Origin: JBGPYM01 sp041493205
GTDB taxonomy: Bacteria > Bacteroidota > Ignavibacteria > UBA10030 > UBA6906
DNA length: 16,669 nt
Direction of reading: 5' to 3'
Assembly: GCA_041493205.1 (NCBI GenBank)
Contig: JBGPYM010000037.1
Coordinates: 1 to 16,669 of the forward strand
A program made the position numbers and the translations under genes. This document shows positions 6,560-14,289 of this stretch, piece after piece; the first letter of the stretch is position 1, and each line of letters starts with the position of its first letter. The notes beneath the pieces are model-generated. The model saw only the letters and a list, made by a program, of their open reading frames with translations. It was not told the DNA's origin and searched no databases.

Positions 6560-8800
6560 TCAATGCGGTCGGAGGTTTGCGAACTTGAGCATCAGGTGTT
6601 TCCGCCCGACACTTTCGAAGTCCACGATCGCCCGTGCGTTCTCCCCTCTCCCATCGATCGCGAGAATGCGGCCGCTGCCGAACGTCTCGTGCGTGACGCG
6701 GGAACCTACCGTTACGTGGTACATCTCCTGTGATTCGCCCTCGTAGTCAGGGAGCGGATCGGCGAAATACTTCTGAGTCTCGTCCGCCGGCTTTTTCCGG
6801 GCGGCCGCAGGGCCGTGCGCCGGAGCATCAAACATGCCGGCCCCGGGGCGGCGGTAGGCCCTGGTTGCGGAGTGCCCCGCCCCCTCCTGCCGGATGAGCG
6901 ATTCGTCGATTTCTTCAAGGAAACGGGACCGCGATGAGTGTGTCATCTCTCCAAAACGGTATCGCGTCACCGCCCAGGTCAGGTACACTTTCTGTTTCGC
7001 GCGCGTCACGCCGACGTACATGAGGCGGCGCTCTTCTTCGAGCTCGACCCGGTCCGAAGCGGCGCCCGCAAGCGGAAAAAGCCCTTCTTCGAGTCCGGTC
7101 ACAAAGACGACGGGGTATTCGAGGCCTTTTGCCGAGTGGAGGGTCATAAGCGTCACCGCATTCCGGCCGAATTCCGCCTGGTCGATGTCGGAAACGAGCG
7201 AAGCTTCCTCCAGAAAATCCTCCAGCCGCCCCCCTTCGGCCCGTGTGCCGAATTCGGTAAGGGCCGAGACCAACTCCCGGATGTTTTCACTCCTGTTCAT
7301 CGACTCGGACGTGTTTTCCTCCTTGAGGTCCTTCAGGATGCCGATTTCATCGACGAGCGTCCGCGCAAGCTCTCCCACGGACATGTCCTCTTTGAGTCCG
7401 ATGTATTTCCCCAGGAGCCGGTGAAAGGCGCGTATCACGGTCCGGGTGCGGTCTGCGACGACTCCTTCGAGGTGCTTGGAGACCAGCGCGTCATACAGAG
7501 AAAGCTTGTGCTCCTCGGCGGCCGCGCGAATTCTTCCGATCGTCGTTTCGCCGATACCGCGGGTGGGGACGTTGACGATGCGGAGGAGACTCTCGCTGTC
7601 CTTCGGGTTTGCAATCACGCTCAGGTAGGCGAGGATATCCTTGATCTCCTTTCGCTTGTAAAATGCGACTCCCCCCACAATGATATAGGGGATCCCGGTC
7701 CGCCGGAGGGCGTCTTCGATGGAACGCGACTGGGCGTTCGTGCGGTACAGGACGGCGAAATCTTTCAAATCGAGCTTGTTCCGGAGGGATTCATCCTGGA
7801 TATGAGCCACGATTTTATACCCTTCATCCCGGTCATCGTCGCATGTCAGAAGGGTGACGGGCTCTCCCGCCGCATTTTCCGTCCAGAGTTTTTTGGGAAT
7901 CTGGTCCAGGTTACGCCGGATGATCGAATCAGCGGCGTCGAGGATCGTCTTCGTGGACCGGTAATTTTGCTCGAGACGGAAAACCTGGCACTCCGGATAG
8001 TCTTTTTCGAAATCGAGGATGTTGCGGATATCCGCGCCCCGGAAGGCGTAAATGCTCTGCGCGTCGTCGCCCACAACGCAGACGTTCCGGTTGAGCTTCG
8101 CGAGCTCCTTGATCAGCCGGTACTGGACACGGTTGGTGTCCTGATATTCATCCACCATGATGTACTTGAAGCGGTAGTGATACCGTTCGAGCACGTCCGG
8201 GTGTTTTGCGAACACTTCGAGCGGCTTCAGAAGCAAGTCGTCGAAGTCCATCGCGTTCGATTTCTTCAGGCGCCGTTCGTACTCTTCATACACCTGCGCC
8301 GTACGCTCCGTCATCGGGTCGACGGCCCCCTCCAGCATTGCTTTGGGGGATGACATGGCGTTTTTGGCCTTGCTGATGCGGGAGCGGATTCCCTGCGGAC
8401 TGAACTGCTGTCCGGAGATGCCGAAGGAGCTCATGATGCCGCGGATCAGCGACATCGAATCGTCGGAATCGTAGATGGAGAAATTGCGCTGGTACCCGAT
8501 TTTTTCGGCTTCGAACCGCAGAATGCGCGCAAACACGGAATGGAAGGTGCCCATCCATATGGCGCGGCTTTTCTCCCCCACCAGGGCGACGATGCGCCCC
8601 TTCATTTCGTTCGACGCCTTGTTCGTAAAGGTAAGGGCGAGGACCGCGTCGGGCCGGACGCCGAGCTCAATGAGATGAGCTGCCCGGTAGGTGAGCGCGC
8701 GCGTCTTCCCGCTTCCGGCACCCGCAATGATCATCACCGGGCCGTTGACGGCTTTGACGGCGTCGCGTTGCGCTGGATTCAGTTCGTCGAGGAAGGACAT
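6560..8800 (-). CDS. pcrA: ATP-dependent 3'-5' DNA helicase, PcrA/UvrD type
   Basis: A 746-residue superfamily 1A helicase acting in nucleotide-excision and mismatch repair and in removing proteins from DNA. Motifs in order: Q-motif LNPAQRDAV (7-15), Walker A AGAGSGKT (26-33), LALTFTNKAS (54-63), GTFHS (84-88), Walker B VDEYQDT (216-222), GDDAQSIYAFRGA (244-256), QNYRST (278-283), TLHSAKGLEYP (553-563) and VGVTRAK (596-602). The C-terminal ~50 residues (V..GSRVTHETFGSGRI) are the tail seen in PcrA, which in that family contacts RNA polymerase. The frame is open to 8950, but those 50 upstream residues are hydrophobic and unlike any helicase. MSFLDELNPAQ at 8800 is the family start. No ribosome site precedes this ATG; a promoter sits directly on it, implying a leaderless message. 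Confidence 0.96.
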   Translation of the reverse strand: MSFLDELNPAQRDAVKAVNGPVMIIAGAGSGKTRALTYRAAHLIELGVRPDAVLALTFTNKASNEMKGRIVALVGEKSRAIWMGTFHSVFARILRFEAEKIGYQRNFSIYDSDDSMSLIRGIMSSFGISGQQFSPQGIRSRISKAKNAMSSPKAMLEGAVDPMTERTAQVYEEYERRLKKSNAMDFDDLLLKPLEVFAKHPDVLERYHYRFKYIMVDEYQDTNRVQYRLIKELAKLNRNVCVVGDDAQSIYAFRGADIRNILDFEKDYPECQVFRLEQNYRSTKTILDAADSIIRRNLDQIPKKLWTENAAGEPVTLLTCDDDRDEGYKIVAHIQDESLRNKLDLKDFAVLYRTNAQSRSIEDALRRTGIPYIIVGGVAFYKRKEIKDILAYLSVIANPKDSESLLRIVNVPTRGIGETTIGRIRAAAEEHKLSLYDALVSKHLEGVVADRTRTVIRAFHRLLGKYIGLKEDMSVGELARTLVDEIGILKDLKEENTSESMNRSENIRELVSALTEFGTRAEGGRLEDFLEEASLVSDIDQAEFGRNAVTLMTLHSAKGLEYPVVFVTGLEEGLFPLAGAASDRVELEEERRLMYVGVTRAKQKVYLTWAVTRYRFGEMTHSSRSRFLEEIDESLIRQEGAGHSATRAYRRPGAGMFDAPAHGPAAARKKPADETQKYFADPLPDYEGESQEMYHVTVGSRVTHETFGSGRILAIDGRGENARAIVDFESVGRKHLMLKFANLRPH

Positions 8801-8806
8801 CAGGAA

Positions 8807-8835
8807 AGTATACAGAAAAAGGGGGCGGAAGGCAA
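8807..8835 (-). promoter_or_regulatory. Predicted sigma70-type promoter of uvrD/pcrA, leaderless
   Basis: On the minus strand, TTGCCT (8835-8830) and TATACT (8812-8807) are separated by 17 bp. Only TTCCTG (8806-8801) separates the -10 box from the ATG at 8800, so transcription should begin at or within a base or two of the start codon. Both hexamers are identical to those of the alkyltransferase promoter at 9475-9503. Confidence 0.65.
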
Positions 8836-8888
8836 TAACGCAATAAGCAGAGAACAGAAAAAAGTGAAAAATGAAAAGAGAAAAGAGG

Positions 8889-9392
8889 TCAGATGAGAAG
8901 AGAACCTTCGAGCTTGAGGAGGAATTCTTTTGTCTTGAGTCCGCTCGCATACCCGACGAGAGAACCGTCGGTGCCGATCACGCGGTGACAAGGGATGATG
9001 ATCGGAACCGGGTTGGCGGCATTCGCACGGCCGACTGCCTGGAAGCCCCTGCTGGTGCCGAGCCGCTTTGCAAGCTGCTTGTAGGAGATCGTGGTGCCGT
9101 ACGGAATCTTTGTGAGTTCGCGCCAGACGCGCGTCTGGAACGGTGTGCCGAGGAGATCGACGCTGCAGGTGAACTTTGCGAGTTTGCCGTTGAAGTAACG
9201 CGTCAACTGATCGATCGCTTCCTTGTTCCGCGACTTGTTGTCGGCAACATCATGGTCATCGAAGTTGTCGCGGAGCCAGTGGAAAAAATCCCGTTTCGTC
9301 TGACGGGGAAGGCTGACCTTGCAGACGCCCTTCTCTGTCGAGGCGACGTAGATGAGTCCGATCTTCGAGTCGAATGACGTGCAGTACACCAT
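8889..9392 (-). CDS. ogt: Methylated-DNA--protein-cysteine S-methyltransferase (Ogt/MGMT)
   Basis: A 167-residue suicide repair protein that transfers alkyl groups from O6-alkylguanine (and O4-alkylthymine) in DNA to its own cysteine. The active site is IIPCHRVIG with Cys135. Upstream lies FQAVGRANAANPVPI (117-131, the arginine finger and Asn-hinge region), and downstream the binding-channel motif DGSLVGYASGLKTKEFLL (142-159). The helix-turn-helix core with PYGTTISYKQLA (98-109) is complete, and the N-terminal ~75 residues are the usual poorly conserved domain. The frame is open to 9503, but that start would be a TTG lying upstream of the predicted transcription start (~9468), so the ATG at 9392 is preferred. 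The size fits Ogt-type enzymes without an Ada domain. A single-gene unit with a ~76-nt leader is likely, followed by uvrD on the same strand. Confidence 0.95.
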   Translation of the reverse strand: MVYCTSFDSKIGLIYVASTEKGVCKVSLPRQTKRDFFHWLRDNFDDHDVADNKSRNKEAIDQLTRYFNGKLAKFTCSVDLLGTPFQTRVWRELTKIPYGTTISYKQLAKRLGTSRGFQAVGRANAANPVPIIIPCHRVIGTDGSLVGYASGLKTKEFLLKLEGSLLI

Positions 9393-9474
9393 GGCGGCGC
9401 CAGATGAACGTCGACGAGTGATAATGAGAGTGAGAGCGGGATCCCCCCGGAGTCGCGTTATGCGGGCAACGGTG

Positions 9475-9503
9475 AGTATAAAGAATAGGGTTCTGAAAGG
9501 CAA
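9475..9503 (-). promoter_or_regulatory. Predicted sigma70-type promoter of ogt
   Basis: On the minus strand, TTGCCT (9503-9498) and TATACT (9480-9475) are separated by 17 bp, with a start near 9468 and a ~76-nt leader to the ATG at 9392. It begins just after the stop codon of the outer-membrane protein gene (9510). Hexamers match the uvrD promoter exactly; the spacers are unrelated. Confidence 0.6.
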
Positions 9504-9509
9504 GCGAAA

Positions 9510-12500
9510 TCAGAAGAACGCCCGGACCTCCGCGCGCGCGGTATGCACGGGCAATTGACCGCCTTCGCTCCGTCCGTCGTACGCGAGCGTCGCCTGGATG
9601 AATTGCGTCATGCGGTAGTCGAAACCCACGCGCCAGATCCACGTCTTCCCCGCGACACGGCCGCCTGTCAACTCATACGGAGAGGCTTCGATTGCCCGCC
9701 CGAGCTGAATCTCCTCCCGCGACGCCTCCGCACGCACCTGCCCCGCCCCCAGCAACGCATACACAATCCTGACCGATTGCGCGTTGAGCGCAGCATCGAC
9801 CTCCGGAGTCTGGAACCTGTCGGTGGATTTTCCCATCTCGAACTTCATACCGAGCTCGACGTTCTGTTCGGGCCTGTAGGAGACGTCAAAGATGAATGAA
9901 TTCGAGAGAATATCGCGTAATCTGTTCGATTGCTGCAGGGATGAAACGCGGTCGTTCTTGTTCACATAGTCGAGCTGGTTCGAAATCTCGGGGACGAGCT
10001 GCCAGCGGAGCCGGATTGACCGCTCCCGTCCGTACGCCCGCTCGATGCCGGTGCTGAATCCGGTCAACCCGCGCCGTTGCTGGTAGCGGAAGCGGGCCGA
10101 GAAGAGGGGCCGCCCCTCGAAGATCTGTACGTCCTGCGTAAACAGTTGTGAGCCAGCGAGTGTGGTCGAATCGCGAAGAAACCGGTTGAGGTTCAGGAGA
10201 TAAATCTGCTTCAGATCGTGCTCACTGCTTTTCTCTTCGATCCGCAGGTAGGTTTCCGTGGAGAGTGCGGAAAGTACGCCGGAAAGAAACCCGTCGCCCT
10301 GCGGGAGGAACCGGGCAGGGTTCACGCGCACGCGTGCGCTCGTTTTCAGATCGATTATCGGGAAGAGCTGGTCCGTCGGCACGGTGATCGCAATGAAGTC
10401 GCCGTCAAACCGCGCCGTCACGAATTCACTCTCATCCGCGATGCCATTGTTGTTCAGATCGCCCAGGTACCTGTAGCTCCCTGACCCCTGCGCCACGCGC
10501 ACGAATACGCGCTCCAGCCTGGACGACCGCTGCGTCGCCACTTCATAAAAGAGATCGGCGTCCACGCCGCGATCGAGAGGCGCGTAGTGCGACTGGCTTC
10601 GTACAAGCACCGTCTGGACATCGCTGTTGCCCAGCGTCTTGAACCCGGGCGTAAACCGCTTCTCGCGGAGAGTCACTTCCAGCGCCGTCGTGAAATTCCC
10701 CCGCTCCGCAAGCCGGGCAGTATAGGACTGTGTGAACGAATTGGACTCCCGGAGGAGCGCCCCTCCCAGGGGCAGGTTGTCATTCCGCCATATGTATTCC
10801 GCGGTGGCGCTCAGCGGTCCCAGATCCCTGACGGCCAGGCGCGGTCCGACCATATCGAAACTGAAGCTGCCGGGCCTGATCTCAGTCCCTCCGAGCGGCC
10901 TCACCGTCCGCCGTTCGCCTTCATACGAGAATCCCGGAGTGAAGAGGCCTACGGCATACGAAGTCGAACCTTTCTGCCGGAGCCAGATCCCCTCGCTGTC
11001 CCCGACCCTGTCGGTGGACTTGACGCGTTCAATCGTGTACGTGGTGGCGGGAAGCAACGGCCCCTGCAGCAGGAGCGATCCCTCCGCGCGCGTTGACGTT
11101 TGATCGTCGCCCCGCGTGATGCGGCCATACGATCCGCCGACAGTGACATCCTTCTGCGGCATGTAGCGGAGGGATCCCTCCTGAATTTCCTCGTCGGCCG
11201 TCGCGAGCGTGTCCACGCCCCACTTCCGGTTGAATTCGATGTCATTCGTCCGATCGATCGGAACAAAGTCCTTTCCGACACGGCGTTCCTTCAAGGACAG
11301 GTCGAATCCCCCGACGTTGAGTCCGCCGATGGTGACATCGCGCGGAGCCCAGGCAGCGGAAAGGAGGAGCGCTCCTCCCCTTGTGACGACCCCCGGAAGT
11401 GTGGAATACCGGTTCGCATTGAACTCGCTGCGAGCGAATTCCCCGGACAGGGTCAGTTCCTTGAGAGGGCGCAGATCGAGCGAAAGGTCGACAATCTGAT
11501 CCGACTGAGGCATCGGGAGGTACACAATCGGCAGGTAGTCTCCCCCGCCGGAACCTCTCCAGGTGAACACGCCGATCTGTTCGCGCGTGTACTCACCGCG
11601 TCCCGTGCCTGCAAACGAGAAGCGCACCAGGTACTTTGCGCTCGGGTCGCCCGGGGCATAGCGGTAGAACCTGACCGGGGCGCCCCCCGCAAGGATCGAA
11701 TCGATCTGTACGTACACGCCGCCGGTATCCACGCGGGTGACGCCGGAGACAACGGCCTTGTTCCGGTCGCCCCCGGCCTGGTCGAGGACCTTCCGGGCGC
11801 TGTCGGTGACGGCAAAATCGATCGGCGCATCGGGGTCATCGGCTTCACGCAGGAATGAGAAGGTCAGCCGGGCCTTTTCATCGAGGAATGAGGTCGCGTT
11901 CTTCACCCCGAACAACGAGCGGGAAAACTGCCGGTCGGTGTACTCAAAGTCGATTACGATCCTCGACGCCGAGGTGACGAGCCGCCGCGGGGTGAACGTC
12001 ACTTCCCCTGTGGAGTAATCGATCGTATAGTCATTTGTCTCACCCCGGGTCATCGCTTCGCCGTTGATGTACACGCGCTCCGTCCCGGCGATCACGATGA
12101 TCTCGCGTTCTCCGTTTCTCCCCGTCAGCCGGTAGGGACCCTGCACCGCCTCGAGGCCGGTAAATTGCATCGTGTTGAATTTCCCGCGCGTGACGGCTCC
12201 GGCGATGACGGCCGAGCCGGAGGTCGAACCGACCCGGTACTCCGCCGTCCCTTTTGCCCCCTGCAGTTTTCTGCTGAGCCGGGAGAATTCCTGCCCGTTC
12301 ATGTCGAGCACAAAGTCGCCGAGGGTCGCGGAGACATCCGTACTCCTGATTTCGACGAACACCTTGTCGAACTCCTGCAGCGTTTGCGTCGTCCCTTCCG
12401 GCTGAATGGGCGTATTTTCGTCAGTCAGCGAGGCGGTGATATCGATGTCCGACGCGATCTTCCCCGCAAGCTGCATGCGGAATCCGGAGTTGAGCGAAAG

Positions 12501-13016
12501 GTCGCGGTTCGATCCGACCGTGAATCCGCGGACGATGCTCCCGCTTTTCTGCAGGTGAGGCCCGAAGATATCGTCCAGCGAGAATGCGGCGGCGGGCCGG
12601 GCCACCGCGATGGTGTCCTTCCCGGTGGTGTCCCGGAGCGCTACGAGCATCCGTCTGGCATATTCGTCGCGGAACCGGAACGGGAAATACTCATAGCGGA
12701 TCGTCAGCACATGCGTGCGTCCCGACGTATCCGACAGGAGAGAGGCGAGAAACCGGGAGTCAAACCGCACGGTGCCGAATCTGTAGACGGCTGAATAATC
12801 GGCGCCCCGTCGCAGGACGATCGACGAATCGAGCAGCACCGTGTCGCTTCCCGCGGCGATGAACTGGTGCGGGAGCCGGAGGAGTGAGTCAACGAGCGCG
12901 CGGGTAACCGGGAGCGTCAGCGAGAACGACGGAAGCGAGGGGAGTCGCTCCTCCTGGGCGCGGACAGGAAGAGTACAGAGAACAACGAAGAGAGAAGAAA
13001 TTAGGAGCCGGCTCAT
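9510..13016 (-). CDS. Large outer-membrane beta-barrel-like protein of an FCB-group family, function unknown
   Basis: A 1168-residue exported protein. A type I signal peptide (MSRLLISSLFVVLC...PVRA) is probably cleaved after Ala20. The rest is rich in alternating polar/hydrophobic beta strands and ends in R-A-E-V-R-A-F-F, a C-terminal aromatic typical of substrates of the BAM outer-membrane insertion machinery. A recognisable block at ~160-225 (RGFTVGSNRDLSLNSGFR, then LTDENTPIQPEG and TLQEFDKVFVEI) recurs in large uncharacterised FCB-group proteins as I recall them. Residues ~307-362 (VYINGE, then YTIDYSTGEVTFTP and SRIVIDFEYT) recall repeats in SprA-type proteins, a weak link. DLNNNGIADESE (853-864) fits the EF-hand calcium-loop pattern DxNxNGxxDxxE. 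No ribosome site precedes the ATG, and the promoter abuts it. The localisation is fairly sure; the job (scaffold, transport or surface assembly) is unknown. It stands alone, with no coupled partner. Confidence 0.85.
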   Translation of the reverse strand: MSRLLISSLFVVLCTLPVRAQEERLPSLPSFSLTLPVTRALVDSLLRLPHQFIAAGSDTVLLDSSIVLRRGADYSAVYRFGTVRFDSRFLASLLSDTSGRTHVLTIRYEYFPFRFRDEYARRMLVALRDTTGKDTIAVARPAAAFSLDDIFGPHLQKSGSIVRGFTVGSNRDLSLNSGFRMQLAGKIASDIDITASLTDENTPIQPEGTTQTLQEFDKVFVEIRSTDVSATLGDFVLDMNGQEFSRLSRKLQGAKGTAEYRVGSTSGSAVIAGAVTRGKFNTMQFTGLEAVQGPYRLTGRNGEREIIVIAGTERVYINGEAMTRGETNDYTIDYSTGEVTFTPRRLVTSASRIVIDFEYTDRQFSRSLFGVKNATSFLDEKARLTFSFLREADDPDAPIDFAVTDSARKVLDQAGGDRNKAVVSGVTRVDTGGVYVQIDSILAGGAPVRFYRYAPGDPSAKYLVRFSFAGTGRGEYTREQIGVFTWRGSGGGDYLPIVYLPMPQSDQIVDLSLDLRPLKELTLSGEFARSEFNANRYSTLPGVVTRGGALLLSAAWAPRDVTIGGLNVGGFDLSLKERRVGKDFVPIDRTNDIEFNRKWGVDTLATADEEIQEGSLRYMPQKDVTVGGSYGRITRGDDQTSTRAEGSLLLQGPLLPATTYTIERVKSTDRVGDSEGIWLRQKGSTSYAVGLFTPGFSYEGERRTVRPLGGTEIRPGSFSFDMVGPRLAVRDLGPLSATAEYIWRNDNLPLGGALLRESNSFTQSYTARLAERGNFTTALEVTLREKRFTPGFKTLGNSDVQTVLVRSQSHYAPLDRGVDADLFYEVATQRSSRLERVFVRVAQGSGSYRYLGDLNNNGIADESEFVTARFDGDFIAITVPTDQLFPIIDLKTSARVRVNPARFLPQGDGFLSGVLSALSTETYLRIEEKSSEHDLKQIYLLNLNRFLRDSTTLAGSQLFTQDVQIFEGRPLFSARFRYQQRRGLTGFSTGIERAYGRERSIRLRWQLVPEISNQLDYVNKNDRVSSLQQSNRLRDILSNSFIFDVSYRPEQNVELGMKFEMGKSTDRFQTPEVDAALNAQSVRIVYALLGAGQVRAEASREEIQLGRAIEASPYELTGGRVAGKTWIWRVGFDYRMTQFIQATLAYDGRSEGGQLPVHTARAEVRAFF

Positions 13017-13023
13017 CTGTCGT

Positions 13024-13052
13024 AAGATAACTGAATGACGTCAGGGAGTAAA
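13024..13052 (-). promoter_or_regulatory. Predicted sigma70-type promoter of the outer-membrane protein gene, leaderless
   Basis: On the minus strand, TTTACT (13052-13047) and TATCTT (13029-13024) are separated by 17 bp. ACGACAG (13023-13017) is all that lies between the -10 box and the ATG at 13016, so the message should begin at or next to the start codon. The spacer contains the 8-bp palindrome TGACGTCA (13036-13043), a possible but unproven operator. Confidence 0.55.
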
Positions 13053-13077
13053 GATGAGCGGAGCGCCGGATCCTCGA

Positions 13078-13106
13078 TTGAGTTTGGGGAGTGATCTTTC
13101 TATATT
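13078..13106 (+). promoter_or_regulatory. Predicted sigma70-type promoter of tRNA-Leu
   Basis: TTGAGT (13078-13083) and TATATT (13101-13106) are separated by 17 bp, with a start near 13113 and an ~8-nt leader before the tRNA. It is divergent from the outer-membrane protein promoter 25 bp away. Confidence 0.65.
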
Positions 13107-13120
13107 AACAAAGTTTCGTT

Positions 13121-13204
13121 GCCAAAGTGGCGGAATTGGTAGACGCGCTGGACTCAAAATCCAGTGGTGGCAACACCGTGAGGGTTCGAGTCCCTCCTTT
13201 GGTA
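13121..13204 (+). tRNA. tRNA-Leu (anticodon CAA)
   Basis: A complete class II tRNA of 84 nt. The acceptor stem is GCCAAAG (13121-13127) with CTTTGGT (13197-13203), the first pair being G-U, followed by discriminator A13204. The anticodon stem-loop CTGGA-CTCAAAA-TCCAG gives CAA, reading UUG. The variable arm is GGTG-GCAA-CACC and the T arm GAGGG-TTCGAGT-CCCTC. The 3' CCA is not encoded (CAG follows). Confidence 0.97.
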
Positions 13205-13213
13205 CAGACCGGC

Positions 13214-13237
13214 CACCGGCGGGGACGCCGGTGCTAC
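13214..13237 (-). repeat. REP-like GTAG-headed palindrome, copy A
   Basis: Read on the minus strand: GTAG (13237-13234), stem CACCGGCG, loop TCCC, stem CGCCGGTG, a perfect 8-bp hairpin. It fills most of the 41-bp gap between tRNA-Leu and the convergent AI-2E permease gene. It may also act as a bidirectional terminator or mRNA 3'-end stabiliser, although no T-run follows on either strand. It matches copy B (14350-14373) at 19 of 24 positions. Confidence 0.6.
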
Positions 13238-13245
13238 TTCAACGA

Positions 13246-14289
13246 TTACTCCGTCAGCCGGTACTTCCGCAGCGTGACAATACTCTCCTGCAGGACCACC
13301 TTTCCGAACCCGGTCGCCGGCACGGCCAGCAGCATCCCCAGAATGCCGAACAGCTCCCCCCCGATGATGATTGCGAGCAACACCAGCAGCGGATGCAGGT
13401 TTACGCCTTTCGAGACGAGGAGGGGCTGAATCACGATATCATCGAGCAGTTTCAGTCCGGTGAACGCCGCGACGACCTGTATTGCCATCGCCGCGTCACC
13501 TGTGGAAAAAAGCGAAACCGCGACTGCAGGGAGCGCACCGGCAATGGGACCCACATACGGGATCAGGTTTGCGAGTCCGGCGAACGCGCCGATGAAAATG
13601 AAATACTTGACCCCGAGCAGCCAGAGGGCAATCGTGGAGAGCACGCCGAACGTGAGGGCGTCGATGAACTGGCTCCGCAGGTAATTGCCGAGCTGCGTGT
13701 CCATCTTGTACATCAGGTCGAGCGTGAATTCGAAGTAACGGTTCGGGACCAGACCGATGAACCCTTTTTTTATCTCCCGCCCGTCCTTCAGCAGGAAGAA
13801 GACAATAAACGGGACCGCGAGACCGTACACGATCAGCGAGACCCCCTCGTGTACAACGAAGTCGACGAGCCAGCTGCTCAGGTACGTGCCGAGCTGAGTG
13901 ATCTTCCCGGCAAGATCAATATCACCCATGCCGAGAAACCCGAGCTCGCTCCGGATGACCGCCTGCAGCCGCAGGATGACCCCGGCGGTCTGTTCCGACC
14001 CTGCGCCCACCTGCAGCGCCCTGAGCTGCGTGACGGCCACGGGCGCGAGGAACGCGACCGCGAGGCCGAGGATCGAAAGAAGGAAGGCAAAGAACAGAAG
14101 CGTGCTGACCGTACGGCTGAACCCACGGAGTTCGATCGCCGTCACGATCGGGTCGAAGATATACGCGAGAAGAGCGGACAGGACGATCAGCTTCGCGACG
14201 CCGGGAACGAGGATGGAGAGGATGACGATCAGGGCGATGCCCCCGATGACCATCCACCGGTTGAGATGGGTGGAACTCATGCCCATCAT
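13246..14289 (-). CDS. AI-2E/PerM family membrane transporter (UPF0118)
   Basis: A 347-residue inner-membrane protein with about seven to eight hydrophobic segments and a long periplasmic or cytoplasmic stretch around 85-140. Family signatures are FFLLKDG (164-170), GNYLRSQ (201-207, in place of the usual LRGQ), NLIPYVGPIAGALPA (241-255) and HPLLVLLAIIIGGELFG (299-315) followed by GMLLAVP. Members include TqsA (AI-2 export) and PerM; other members are sodium/proton or unknown transporters, so the substrate is open. The start ATG overlaps the stop codon of the cyclic-nucleotide-binding gene (ATGA); two further in-frame ATGs follow within four codons. It is the last gene of the four-gene cluster and is flanked by two inverted REP-like palindromes. 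Confidence 0.93.
   Translation of the reverse strand: MMGMSSTHLNRWMVIGGIALIVILSILVPGVAKLIVLSALLAYIFDPIVTAIELRGFSRTVSTLLFFAFLLSILGLAVAFLAPVAVTQLRALQVGAGSEQTAGVILRLQAVIRSELGFLGMGDIDLAGKITQLGTYLSSWLVDFVVHEGVSLIVYGLAVPFIVFFLLKDGREIKKGFIGLVPNRYFEFTLDLMYKMDTQLGNYLRSQFIDALTFGVLSTIALWLLGVKYFIFIGAFAGLANLIPYVGPIAGALPAVAVSLFSTGDAAMAIQVVAAFTGLKLLDDIVIQPLLVSKGVNLHPLLVLLAIIIGGELFGILGMLLAVPATGFGKVVLQESIVTLRKYRLTE

Noticed and set aside
5642..6733. 363-codon open frame on the plus strand, antisense to YihY and uvrD
   Set aside because: Shadow of the real genes in GC-rich sequence; it is rich in Asp, His, Arg and Pro, has no motifs, and crosses a gene boundary.
6938..8353. 471-codon open frame on the plus strand, antisense to uvrD
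   Set aside because: Lies opposite the conserved helicase motifs and has no recognisable domain; a codon-bias shadow.
8801..8835. LexA/SOS box at uvrD
   Set aside because: A CTGT half is present, but neither the CTGT-N8-ACAG nor the GAAC-N4-GTTC pattern is completed.
8801..8950. N-terminal extension of uvrD by 50 residues to a start at 8950
   Set aside because: The extra residues are Phe/Leu-rich, overlap the ogt end, lie upstream of the predicted transcription start and match no helicase.
9393..9503. ogt start at the TTG at 9503
   Set aside because: It lies within the -35 box of the predicted promoter, and the extra residues do not resemble the family.
13036..13043. TGACGTCA palindrome in the outer-membrane protein promoter spacer
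   Set aside because: Eight-base palindromes are expected every few hundred bases; noted in the promoter entry only.
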